NCBI GenBank assembly: GCA_016932615.1
Contig: JAFGCN010000007.1
Coordinates: 1-64,000 of the forward strand
DNA from: Candidatus Aenigmatarchaeota archaeon
Lineage (GTDB): Archaea > Aenigmatarchaeota > Aenigmatarchaeia > QMZS01
Length of the DNA stretch: 64,000 nt
Direction: 5' to 3'
In this document: in pieces, positions 18,277 through 25,361 of the stretch
Numbering within the stretch: position 1 is the stretch's first letter
How the letters are laid out: every line of letters starts with the position of its first letter
The notes under the pieces: generated by a model
Database searches by the model: none
Seen by the model: only the letters and a program-made list of their open reading frames with translations
Told to the model about the DNA's origin: nothing
Translations under genes and position numbers: made by a program

Positions 18277-18984
18277 ATGAAAAAAGTAGCAATAACCGGG
18301 GCCGAAGGCACTATTGGGAATGTTCTAAGGGAAGGGCTTAAGAAAGATTATGAAATAGTTTCCATCGACATTGGAGGCACCCCTGCGGTTGATACCGCAA
18401 ATTATAAAGAACTTTATGAGGCGGTGGACGGCGCAGACGCCATCATTCACCTCGCCTGGGACACCGAGAAAGAAAACTTCAGAAGCGGCCAGATAAACCC
18501 CGACAACGTGCAGATGATTTATAACGTTTACCAAATTGCAACAGAAAAAGGTATCCCTAGGGTAATTACTGCAAGTTCGGTTCACGCCGACAATTTCTAT
18601 GAGTGGAAAGGGCCTGGGCTTCTTTCAGCCCAAAGGCCAAACCAGGTTCCGGACAGCCCATACGGCGCAAGCAAAGCATTCATGGAAGCTCTTGGTAAGT
18701 ACTACTCCAAAAAAGGCCTTGAAGTAGTGGCAGTTCGATTTGGAGGAATCAATCCGGAAAACGTGCCTCCTGCAGAAGCCGAGGATAGAATCGGCAAATA
18801 CGAGCGTCTGGTCTGGCTTAGCCACGGAGACTGCGTGGACCTTATCAAGAAATGCCTTGAGGAGCCAATACCCGGAAACTTTGCGGCCATTTACGCAGTT
18901 TCGGAAAACGAGGGAAAAGTCCACGACACGTCAAACCCTGTGGGATGGGCTCCAAAGGACTCTGCCCAGACCTTTGGAAAATAA
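18277..18984 (+). CDS. NAD-dependent epimerase/dehydratase (extended SDR)
   Basis: 235 residues. The Rossmann motif TGAEGTIG is at residues 7-14 and the catalytic YxxxK reads YGASK at about 129-133. It looks like an extended SDR of the sugar-nucleotide epimerase or uronate dehydrogenase type, but is short. It is divergent from the PIG-L deacetylase. Substrate unknown. Confidence 0.8.
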   Translation: MKKVAITGAEGTIGNVLREGLKKDYEIVSIDIGGTPAVDTANYKELYEAVDGADAIIHLAWDTEKENFRSGQINPDNVQMIYNVYQIATEKGIPRVITASSVHADNFYEWKGPGLLSAQRPNQVPDSPYGASKAFMEALGKYYSKKGLEVVAVRFGGINPENVPPAEAEDRIGKYERLVWLSHGDCVDLIKKCLEEPIPGNFAAIYAVSENEGKVHDTSNPVGWAPKDSAQTFGK

Positions 18985-19070
18985 CCGCTAAGACAGCCAA
19001 AGATTTTTAAGAAATTCTCTCGGGATGAAACCTTTCTGGCAAACCAAAGAGAAGAACCCTCTAACCTATT

Positions 19071-19457
19071 ATGGAACCTAAGGAAAATCTAATCCGGAAA
19101 AAGAATGCAAAAATCGTTGACCTCGGCTCGAAAGTTATCAGAAAGTATGCTGCCCGGGACAGGCAACTGGAGATAAACTGCATGGCCCTTAATGGAAGGA
19201 CTCCGCCAGAAGAAGGAACCTTCCTGTGCGAGACCAAAGTGCACTTTATGGTCCTCGTAACTAAAGGCAGCGGAAAACTATTCTGCGGCAACTCCACATA
19301 CCTTGTCGAGGAAGGTGACTGCCTGGATGTCCCTGCAGGAACCCTTTTTGCGGCAGAAGGCAATTTCGAGTACATAACTGCTGAAAGCCCTGCCTGGTAC
19401 AAAGAGCAGGCAAAAATCGTCGATATTGAGGGAAATTCAGCCGAAAGTGAAACTTAG
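19071..19457 (+). CDS. Cupin-domain protein
   Basis: 128 residues with a single small beta-barrel: glycine turns at TKGSGKLFCG and a following EEGDCLDVPAGTLF, the second cupin motif. The metal-binding His set is partial. Stand-alone cupins of this kind often act on sugars or bind small molecules; function unknown. It follows the SDR gene by 86 bp. Confidence 0.7.
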   Translation: MEPKENLIRKKNAKIVDLGSKVIRKYAARDRQLEINCMALNGRTPPEEGTFLCETKVHFMVLVTKGSGKLFCGNSTYLVEEGDCLDVPAGTLFAAEGNFEYITAESPAWYKEQAKIVDIEGNSAESET

Positions 19458-19540
19458 ACTTTGGCAAAGCCACACCTTTTTTAAAAAAAAGGCATTTTTA
19501 TGGGCGTGTAGCTCAGCTTGGATAGAGCGCTACCCTTCTA

Positions 19541-19615
19541 AGTCAGACCTTCTTTCTTTAGAAAAGAAAGAATGGCCGACACCTCCAAGAAAGAAAACGG
19601 ACGGTTGATGAAGTC
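19541..19615 (+). other. tRNA-Arg intron 1 (anticodon loop, 37/38)
   Basis: The central 4-bp helix is CTTC (19535-19538) with GAAG (19610-19613), flanked by 3-nt bulges TA|A and TC|A, and an inner helix GTCA/TGAT. This is a textbook bulge-helix-bulge. The intron then has a 10-bp stem TTCTTTCTTT/AAAGAAAGAA with the loop AGA. Confidence 0.9.
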
Positions 19616-19632
19616 AGGTAGACGTCGCAGGT

Positions 19633-19770
19633 AGATCCCTTTTCTTGAAAAGAAAAGGTCTCCATCCCAAAAGAAAAAGATTCAAGAAAGACCGATGGAA
19701 GGCAAAGCCTCCCGTTATGTTCACCGTTTGGGGTGCAGACCTTTGGCCGAAGGCTAAAGGGTTGCTGCAA
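19633..19770 (+). other. tRNA-Arg intron 2 (T-loop, 54/55)
   Basis: The central helix is GCAG (19627-19630) with CTGC (19765-19768), bulges GT|A and AA|T, and an inner helix CCCTTT/AAAGGG with two mismatched positions next to the bulge. Near the 5' splice site is a perfect 9-bp stem CCTTTTCTT/AAGAAAAGG (19638-19658) with loop GAA. Removing the intron gives the canonical T-loop TTCGAAT. Confidence 0.85.
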
Positions 19771-19812
19771 TCGAATCCTGTCACGCCCAAATTTTTAATT
19801 ATATCTACACTT

Positions 19813-20375
19813 ATGTTTGACTATAAACTGGACGTTGGGGAAATGCTTGGAGAGATAAAAAGAGGTGAACGCTATGTCATCTTTCCGTCAGAAATTGGAG
19901 AAAGAAAAGACCTGTTTGAAGAGCTTGGGGGGCTGGAGGTAAGCGACACCGATTTTTGGAAAATGTGTGGTCTGCATGGCACCTGGCAAATTCCTGGACT
20001 TCCGGGGCTTTTTAGGGAAAAATACGGCCTAAGCGATGAGCAGGAGTTATTACTTGAGTTTCTCATAGAAAACGCCATAATTCATGGAAACGAAATGACC
20101 CAGATAAGCAAATAGACATAAAAGTCCTTGTAGGAGACCACACTGCATTTAAGATAACAGACCAGGGGCTTGGATTCTACTCTCGTGACGTCCAAGAGCG
20201 TTTTGAAAAGGGACTTCCCTATTCGGGAGGTAGTGGACTAGGCACCAGAGTAGCAGCCAAGTGCACCCAGTCGCGTCTTCGCTACCTGGAAAATGGAACT
20301 TCAGTAGAAGTGCTTTTCCTAAACCCAGAGGTTATGCCAAAGCCGTATTTTATGAAACTTTATCCAGCCCATTAG
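19813..20375 (+). pseudogene. HATPase (histidine-kinase-like/RsbW-like ATPase), frameshifted
   Basis: The first ORF (19813-20115) carries the N-box (ENAIIHGN) of a GHKL ATPase and stops at TAG. The next frame, read from 20115, continues with the G1-box DQGLGFYS and the G2-like GGSGLGTRVA to a stop at 20373-20375. Adding one A to the AAA run at about 20110-20112 would join the two parts into one protein of about 187 residues. It is either a recent frameshift, a homopolymer sequencing error, or frameshifting. The G2 box is nearly perfect, so loss would be recent. Confidence 0.75.
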
Positions 20376-20381
20376 ACCAGT

Positions 20382-20609
20382 TCATCGCTCAACCCAGGTC
20401 CCAAGATCGTCCTTGACAAATTTTTCCTTTACCGCACTCCAGGCGACCTTGCTTGCAACCTCCTCCCTGCTCTCCTTATTTCGAATCCTCCTTGGGTCTC
20501 TGTAGGTTTCCCAGGCACTGTTAAATGCCTTCAGGTAAATTTCCTGGGCATGCTTTGGGAGCACTCTCCTGACAGAGGGAGGCAAATCGGTAAGGGATTT
20601 ATGGGGCAT
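20382..20609 (-). CDS. ChaB family protein
   Basis: 75 residues matching the ChaB domain: LPKHAQEIYLKAFNSAW, then SREEVASKVAWSAVKEKF. ChaB-like proteins are small regulators first linked to cation transport; the molecular role is unclear. It converges on the frameshifted HATPase gene. Confidence 0.85.
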   Translation of the reverse strand: MPHKSLTDLPPSVRRVLPKHAQEIYLKAFNSAWETYRDPRRIRNKESREEVASKVAWSAVKEKFVKDDLGTWVER

Positions 20610-20674
20610 ATTTCATAAATATATGTTTTTTTCAGTATATATGCTACAGAAACTAACTCCTGTCCTGAAAGTAG

Positions 20675-21091
20675 CTAAACAGTAAGCCGGAGCTTTACTT
20701 CAGGGCAGCCGACAACCTCAACCATAACCTCAGTTATGCCTGGAAGAGTTGTCTGAAAGGAGATTGTCCGTATATCTGCCTTCTTTATCACTTCAGCCAC
20801 CTCCTTTAAAAGCTCCTGCCCCTTGTCGCTAAAGCCATAGACTGTGTAGCCCCGTATGTCTGCCCCCGAATTCTGAATCCGGATAAGCCCCTCCTGCGAG
20901 TTATTGTCATACTTGAAGTCCAGATGCTGAATGCTCACGCTCTGGCAATACGCATCCCCCTCAAGCTTTGAAATTTCACCCCGGGTGTAATTCATGGCCC
21001 AGGTGCCCACAATGGTCGCTATTGCAATGCTAAACGCGATAAGAAGAACAGAAGCAACGACAGGAGAAACCCCTTTGGGCCTATATCCCAT
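20675..21091 (-). CDS. Type IV pilin-like protein
   Basis: 138 residues. The N-terminus KGVSPVVASVLLIAFSIA matches the archaeal pilin/DUF1628-type class III signal region: short charged leader, Gly, then a hydrophobic helix. The C-terminal part is beta-rich with two Cys. Such proteins assemble in surface filaments or act as minor pilins. No pilus ATPase gene is nearby. Confidence 0.8.
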   Translation of the reverse strand: MGYRPKGVSPVVASVLLIAFSIAIATIVGTWAMNYTRGEISKLEGDAYCQSVSIQHLDFKYDNNSQEGLIRIQNSGADIRGYTVYGFSDKGQELLKEVAEVIKKADIRTISFQTTLPGITEVMVEVVGCPEVKLRLTV

Positions 21092-21154
21092 AACTAATAC
21101 CCTATTTTAAAATAACTCTGGCAATCATTTTATGCCTCTGTAGCTCAGTCGGCT

Positions 21155-21304
21155 GAATCTTTTTCTTGCGAAGAAAAAGCTCCATGACCAAAAAGAACCT
21201 GCGTTTTCCTTCGGGAAAACGATGCCTCATTTGCCCACGGGCAAATAGAGGGCAGTTTAGCCGCCTTGCGGCTTATAATTGACTACGGCTTGGAATTTCC
21301 GGCA
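21155..21304 (+). other. tRNA-Thr intron 1 (D-loop), 150 nt with serial hairpins
   Basis: The central helix is TCGG (21149-21152) with CCGG (21299-21302), bulges CT|G and CA|A. The intron holds a stem CTTTTTCTT/AAGAAAAAG with loop GCG, a stem CGTTTTCC/GGAAAACG closed by a TTCG tetraloop, TTTGCCC/GGGCAAA, and GCCGC/GCGGC. The inner helix next to the bulge is short (A-T pairs). Confidence 0.8.
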
Positions 21305-21344
21305 AAGAGCGCGGGTTTTGTAAACCTGAGGTCGAGGGTTCAAG

Positions 21345-21411
21345 GTCATCCCTTTTCTTAAGAAGAAAAGGTCTGACAACCCCAAAAGAAAGGGGGTTGT
21401 GATGAGGAGTC
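21345..21411 (+). other. tRNA-Thr intron 2 (T-loop, 59/60)
   Basis: The inner helix TCATC (21346-21350) with GATGA (21401-21405) is perfect. The central helix TTCA/GGAG has three pairs and one mismatch, bulges AG|G and TC|T. It contains the same 9-bp stem CCTTTTCTT/AAGAAAAGG as tRNA-Arg intron 2, in an otherwise 25/27-identical segment (21348-21374 against 19635-19661). The cut position is uncertain by about one base. Confidence 0.75.
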
Positions 21412-21475
21412 TCCCTCCAGGGGCTATATTTTATCAAAAACTATTTCTTTCAAACGAATTAATTCTGGAATTTTC

Positions 21476-22951
21476 TTATTTTCTGCCGCGATAAACCCTT
21501 TTCTGGTGTGTAGGCCGCCTTGCCTTTCCCCGCTTTATTTCGGGAGGGGCTCTTGCTTCGCCGCCTTGCCTGAAGGTTCTTTTTCCGCCAGTTCTTGGGC
21601 CTCCGTTTCCGGACGGCCTGAATCCAACTGGGTTTCCGCCGCTTCTGCCTGAACTAAATCCTCCTCGCGGACCGGACCTGTCTCCATAGCTGCTTCTTCC
21701 ATAGCTTCCGCCACGGCTGCCACGGTCATCTCCGGGCCTGCCGCCTTCAGAACGATAACCCTGATCTTTGCCGCCGAATCTGCCTCCCCTGGAATCAAAC
21801 CTCCCGCCTCGCTGGTCGCCAGTCCTTATTGACCTAATCCTTTCCACATAGGGCATCTTGGTTTCCGCTATCTCAAACTCATATTCCTTAAGAACCTGCC
21901 TGAAATTATCGGTGTCCCTACCGGAAACAAGGTTAATGACCATTCCCTCTTTGCCGGCTCTAGCGGTCCTTCCAGCCCGGTGGACATATTCTTTTGCGTC
22001 CTTTGGGGAATCGTAATTGTAAACGTGGGACACGCCCTTAACGTCAAGCCCTCTTGCCGCAACATCTGTGCAAACCAAAACCCCGACCTTCTTTGAGTGA
22101 AATTTCTCCATCACAGTGTCGCGCTTGTTCTGAGTAAATCCGCCGTGTATCGGAAGCGCCTCTATTCCAAGCGCTTTGAGATTCTCGGAAACAAAATCGA
22201 CATTCCTTCTCGTGTTGCAAAAAATCATCACAAGCCCAGGGTGCTCCTCTTTCAGAAGGTGGGCAAGAAGCGAGAACTTCAGGTTGTCAGGATAAACATC
22301 ATAATAAATCTGCTTCAGTTTCTTCGGGTCAACATAATCGCCTGCAGAAATCCTGGTCGGCTCGCACAAAAACCTCTTTGAAAGCCCCTCGATTTCATAA
22401 GGCATCGTGGCCGAAAAAAGCATTGTCTGGCGGTCTTCAGGGCACTCGTAGATTATGTCCTCGACATCGGGAAGAAAGCCCATGTCAAGCATCAGGTCCG
22501 CCTCATCCAGAACAAGAATGAATACCTCCCGAAGGTCAACAGTTCCCCGGTCAATATGGTCAAGCATCCTGCCTGGAGTCGCAACTGCAATCTCAGCAGA
22601 CTCAAGCGCTTTAACCTGCGGGTCAAAGGAAACGCCACCGTAAATAGAGGCGACTTTCAGTTTCTTGGCCTTTGCAAATTTCTTCAGGGTTTCCGACACC
22701 TGGTTTGCAAGCTCCCTTGTGGGAGTAAGCACAAGCCCCTGCAGGCCCTTTCCCTTCTCAATGGACTCTATCATTGGCAGGCCGAAGGCAAGAGTTTTTC
22801 CCGATCCCGTATAGGAAGCGGCAATAATATCCTGTCCCTTTAGCGCCATGGGAATTGTCTTTTCCTGAATCTCTGTAGGCACAGTGATTTCAGCTTCCTT
22901 CAAAATAACCAGAAGATCATCGCGAATCCCCAGTTTTTTAAACTTGTCCAT
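21476..22951 (-). CDS. DEAD-box RNA helicase with RG-rich tail
   Basis: About 491 residues. All helicase motifs are present: SYTGSGKT (Walker A), PTRELA, TPGR, VLDEAD, SAT, and HRAGRTARAG. After about residue 385 comes an Arg/Gly/Ser-rich low-complexity tail, then a final block PPEIKRGKAR...VYRGRK. RG tails bind RNA and can promote condensates. I prefer the ATG at 22951 over 22957: the promoter motif CTACTAAAGCTTTC then lies at the same distance as in the companion gene at 23071-23394, which shares the terminal block. Confidence 0.9.
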   Translation of the reverse strand: MDKFKKLGIRDDLLVILKEAEITVPTEIQEKTIPMALKGQDIIAASYTGSGKTLAFGLPMIESIEKGKGLQGLVLTPTRELANQVSETLKKFAKAKKLKVASIYGGVSFDPQVKALESAEIAVATPGRMLDHIDRGTVDLREVFILVLDEADLMLDMGFLPDVEDIIYECPEDRQTMLFSATMPYEIEGLSKRFLCEPTRISAGDYVDPKKLKQIYYDVYPDNLKFSLLAHLLKEEHPGLVMIFCNTRRNVDFVSENLKALGIEALPIHGGFTQNKRDTVMEKFHSKKVGVLVCTDVAARGLDVKGVSHVYNYDSPKDAKEYVHRAGRTARAGKEGMVINLVSGRDTDNFRQVLKEYEFEIAETKMPYVERIRSIRTGDQRGGRFDSRGGRFGGKDQGYRSEGGRPGDDRGSRGGSYGRSSYGDRSGPRGGFSSGRSGGNPVGFRPSGNGGPRTGGKRTFRQGGEARAPPEIKRGKARRPTHQKRVYRGRK

Positions 22952-22965
22952 CACCATATATGCAG

Positions 22966-22979
22966 GAAAGCTTTAGTAG
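22966..22979 (-). promoter_or_regulatory. Promoter motif CTACTAAAGCTTTC of the DEAD-box gene
   Basis: On the minus strand this 14-mer lies with its 5' end 28 bp before the helicase ATG at 22951. The same 14-mer occurs upstream of the RG-rich protein gene (23410-23423). The CTAAAGCTTT core is likely the TATA/BRE element of a leaderless promoter. Confidence 0.55.
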
Positions 22980-23070
22980 GGCATATACTTGCAAGAAAAT
23001 CCAATTCGATATATAACTCTAAAAAACAGGCAAAAAAACCAAAACATTCAAGCGATCTTTGGGGAAAATC

Positions 23071-23394
23071 TTATCTTCCCCGGTAAACAGTTCTTGCAAG
23101 AGTGGTTTCTCCTCTTGCCTTCCCCCTTTTCACTTCGGGGGGCATTTTTTCCTCTTCTTCCTGTCTCCTATAACTTCTTCGTTCCCGGAACCTGTCCCGG
23201 CCTTCGCCTTCGTCCCTGTCTCTGAACCTCGGTCTTCCACGGCCTCTTTCTCCTTCAGGCCTCCGACCAAACCTATCGTCCCTTCTTTCTCCAAACCTGG
23301 AGTAACTTCTTCTTCTAAAGCCCGGCCTTTCGCTTCCCTCGGCGGGGCTTCTTTCACGGGGCATCTCGTCCCCGTAGTCTTCGTATTCTTCCAT
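23071..23394 (-). CDS. RG-rich small protein sharing the C-terminal block of the DEAD-box helicase
   Basis: 107 residues, extremely rich in Arg, Gly, Glu and Asp, with no folded domain apparent. Its last residues (PPEVKRGKAR...T.YRGR) repeat the C-terminal block of the helicase at 21476-22951. Probably a nucleic-acid-binding disordered protein that works with or is regulated alongside the helicase. The ATG at 23394 is chosen over an upstream in-frame start at 23442 because the shared promoter motif lies 29 bp before it. Confidence 0.7.
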   Translation of the reverse strand: MEEYEDYGDEMPRERSPAEGSERPGFRRRSYSRFGERRDDRFGRRPEGERGRGRPRFRDRDEGEGRDRFRERRSYRRQEEEEKMPPEVKRGKARGETTLARTVYRGR

Positions 23395-23409
23395 TACTGA
23401 AGTTGATTT

Positions 23410-23423
23410 GAAAGCTTTAGTAG
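23410..23423 (-). promoter_or_regulatory. Promoter motif CTACTAAAGCTTTC of the RG-rich gene
   Basis: Identical over 14 bases to the motif upstream of the DEAD-box helicase (22966-22979), with its 5' end 29 bp before the ATG at 23394. Flanking bases differ, so identity is limited to the motif and suggests shared promoter control and not a long duplication. Confidence 0.55.
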
Positions 23424-23450
23424 TTGGTAAATCTAAATGCAATTCTGATT

Positions 23451-24170
23451 ATGGTGCCACAGCATAAACCAAGTTTCAAAAATAATACCCTTCCACGCCT
23501 CCTCCTTCTCGCCATTCTCTCAATACCCTTCATTTTCTTCTCCGAGTTCTATGCGCACTTCAGGGCATACCTGACCGGAAACATCATAACGCAGGTCATT
23601 GTAGGAAACTGGCCAGTGGTTATTCTCAGCGCCCTTCTCTTTATTGCCTTCCTCATTCCCCTTTCTTACAGGCGGAAAGCCAACTGGGCAGAGTACGGCC
23701 TTGCAACCGCATTCTTCGTCTCGCTCTTTGTCGAGATGTACGGAATCCCCCTCACGCTACTTTTCGCCTCCCGCTTCTTCTACTCCCCCGAAATTTCGCT
23801 CCCAGGCGACTTCGCGCATGTGTCCCTTCCCGGCTTTTCATTTTCGATGGACCTTGCCATGACTTACGGGGCGGGGCTTATGGTTCTTGGCGGCACGCTC
23901 ATAATCGCCGGCTGGGTGACTCTCTACAGGAGCGTCAGGAAAAACAAGCTCGTGACAGGCGGAATCTACGCCTATTCGCGCCACCCCCAGTATCTGGGCT
24001 TTATCCTGATTATTTTGGGATGGCTTTTCGGCTGGCCGACAATCCTTACCTTAATCTTCTCGCCAATACTGATTTACATGTACCTTCGGGCAAGCATCAG
24101 GGAAGAGGAGGAAATGGAAAAAATCTCTGACTACAAAAGGTATCGGGAAAGAGTGCCTTTTTTTATATAA
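23451..24170 (+). CDS. Membrane isoprenylcysteine carboxyl methyltransferase-like protein
   Basis: About 239 residues with at least five membrane helices. The C-terminal block GGIYAYSRHPQYLGFILIILGW followed by a Glu-rich REEEEMEK segment is the SAM-binding signature of the ICMT/PEMT/NnrU superfamily. Archaea lack prenylated CaaX proteins as known substrates, so a lipid or small-molecule acceptor is likely. The ATG at 23451 is chosen as the start; an upstream TTG exists. Confidence 0.8.
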   Translation: MVPQHKPSFKNNTLPRLLLLAILSIPFIFFSEFYAHFRAYLTGNIITQVIVGNWPVVILSALLFIAFLIPLSYRRKANWAEYGLATAFFVSLFVEMYGIPLTLLFASRFFYSPEISLPGDFAHVSLPGFSFSMDLAMTYGAGLMVLGGTLIIAGWVTLYRSVRKNKLVTGGIYAYSRHPQYLGFILIILGWLFGWPTILTLIFSPILIYMYLRASIREEEEMEKISDYKRYRERVPFFI

Positions 24171-24186
24171 ATGCCCTTCAGTAATT

Positions 24187-24573
24187 ATGATTAAGTTTCG
24201 TGTTGGTCAGGCCTTTCCAAAAAACCCAAATTGTTGGGATACTCAGAAAGTAACTTCTCTCAAAGGTCCAGACCTAGGAGTTATTTCCCATTTCTTAGAG
24301 CACCTATGCTACGCATACCCGGGATTAAACATCGTAGACAAGGGGGATATTTTCTACATGGGTTCTGGCTGCATTGAGTACGACCTGCTACTAGAAGACA
24401 AACGAATAGGTCTCATCAAGACCTACTACCAAAACAACAAGTTTATGTCCGCAAGTTATGATGGGCTCTATCCTAAATGCAATGATATGCCCGTTAACTT
24501 CATTTTCGGGAAATATGGGGGTAGAAAGGACAAATCCCCAATAGACCAAAAAGTATCCTTGCCAAATAACTAA
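24187..24573 (+). CDS. Hypothetical protein (128 aa)
   Basis: A small soluble protein, Cys- and aromatic-rich, with no recognised domain. It lies 16 bp after the methyltransferase gene and 10 bp before the zinc-ribbon gene, so it is probably in one transcript with them. Confidence 0.6.
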   Translation: MIKFRVGQAFPKNPNCWDTQKVTSLKGPDLGVISHFLEHLCYAYPGLNIVDKGDIFYMGSGCIEYDLLLEDKRIGLIKTYYQNNKFMSASYDGLYPKCNDMPVNFIFGKYGGRKDKSPIDQKVSLPNN

Positions 24574-24583
24574 CGGGTTAATT

Positions 24584-24799
24584 ATGGCAGCGGACAAAAA
24601 GAAGGAAAGGTGGGTTTATGTCTGCCCAAAATGCGGCAGCAAAGATATTGCCATAAGGTCATGGGACATTGCATTTAACGAAAAAATCTGCAGCCGCTGC
24701 GGCTACACTTCCCAGTTCTTCCCGCAGGTTCCCCTGAAAGCAAGGAAAAAGCAAGCGGGCGAAATCAAGAAGCGGCCCTCTCCAAAAGGCAAGTTATAG
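24584..24799 (+). CDS. Small zinc-ribbon protein
   Basis: 71 residues with two CxxC knuckles (CPKCGSKD and CSRCGYTS) about 20 residues apart, then a Lys-rich basic tail. Likely nucleic-acid or ribosome associated. It sits tightly between two co-directional genes. Confidence 0.8.
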   Translation: MAADKKKERWVYVCPKCGSKDIAIRSWDIAFNEKICSRCGYTSQFFPQVPLKARKKQAGEIKKRPSPKGKL

Positions 24800-24809
24800 A
24801 GATATTGTT

Positions 24810-25343
24810 ATGAACGAAATAGTTGATAAGGTGATTGAGTTTGCGTCCAAGCACTACCAGAAATCTGACGGGATTCATGGAATAAGCCACGCAAAAACCA
24901 CCGCAAAATTCGCCGAGGTTCTTGCCAAAGCCGAAGGGGCAAATGTGGAAAATTGCGTGATGGCTGCCTGGCTTCACGACATTGCCCGGAAAAAGGAGTG
25001 GGTGGTTGAAACCCCGGAAGAAAACCACGGCGTCTGGGCAGCTCGCCTTTCAAGGCCTTTTCTTGAGTCTCTTGGGCTTTCAGGGGCAGATATTGGCGAA
25101 ATCTGCACTGCACTAAGCGAGCACTGCCTCCCGGGAAAGCAGACAACGCTCGCCTCAAAAATCCTCTGGGACTCCGACAAATTAAACCATTTTGACAAGG
25201 AGAGGGAAAAAGAGTACCTGAAATACCTAGCTAAAGAGCAGGGAACTCCTGAGAAAGCGCGCCAGACTGAGGAGAAAATAAGGGCGGGCTACATTAAGCA
25301 TTTCCAGACAAAAACCGCCCGGGAACTTTCAGGCCAGAATTAG
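24810..25343 (+). CDS. HD-domain phosphohydrolase-like protein
   Basis: 177 residues with HGISHA near the N-terminus and the defining AAWLHDIAR (HD) followed by a downstream His-rich helix, as in small metal-dependent HD phosphohydrolases related to YfbR/HDIG proteins. The substrate may be a nucleotide. It is 10 bp after the zinc-ribbon gene. Confidence 0.8.
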   Translation: MNEIVDKVIEFASKHYQKSDGIHGISHAKTTAKFAEVLAKAEGANVENCVMAAWLHDIARKKEWVVETPEENHGVWAARLSRPFLESLGLSGADIGEICTALSEHCLPGKQTTLASKILWDSDKLNHFDKEREKEYLKYLAKEQGTPEKARQTEEKIRAGYIKHFQTKTARELSGQN

Positions 25344-25361
25344 AAATTTTTAATCCCAGTT

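Larger units (their letters stand above)
19502..19789 (+). tRNA. tRNA-Arg (TCT) with two introns
   Basis: Exons assemble to a 75-nt cloverleaf: acceptor GGGCGTG/CACGCCC, D-arm GCTC...GAGC, anticodon stem CTACC/GGTAG with loop CTTCTAA (anticodon TCT, 19537-19539), T-stem GCAGG/CCTGT and T-loop TTCGAAT, discriminator A. Intron 1 (19541-19615, 75 nt) is at the canonical 37/38 site. Intron 2 (19633-19770, 138 nt) splits the T-loop after T54. Both sites fit bulge-helix-bulge geometry. No CCA is encoded. Confidence 0.92.
21134..21425 (+). tRNA. tRNA-Thr (TGT) with D-loop and T-loop introns
   Basis: Exons give a 75-nt cloverleaf: GCCTCTG/CAGGGGC acceptor, D-arm GCTC-AGTCGGCTAA-GAGC, anticodon stem CGGGT/ACCTG with loop TTTGTAA (anticodon TGT, 21319-21321), T-arm GAGGG-TTCAAGT-CCCTC, discriminator T. 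Intron 1 (21155-21304) is in the D-loop, intron 2 (21345-21411) in the T-loop. The anticodon loop itself is uninterrupted. The exact D-loop cut is set by a 4-bp central helix TCGG/CCGG. Confidence 0.9.

Noticed and set aside
19541-19770. tRNA-Arg insertions as transposon insertions (the AAGTCAG direct repeat at both ends of intron 1)
   Set aside because: The repeat is explained by bulge-helix-bulge pairing and exon sequence; no transposase gene or terminal repeats exist, and the exons rejoin to a perfect tRNA.
19633-21411. Homing-endonuclease genes in the tRNA introns
   Set aside because: The longest intron is 150 nt, and no LAGLIDADG-like reading frame fits inside.
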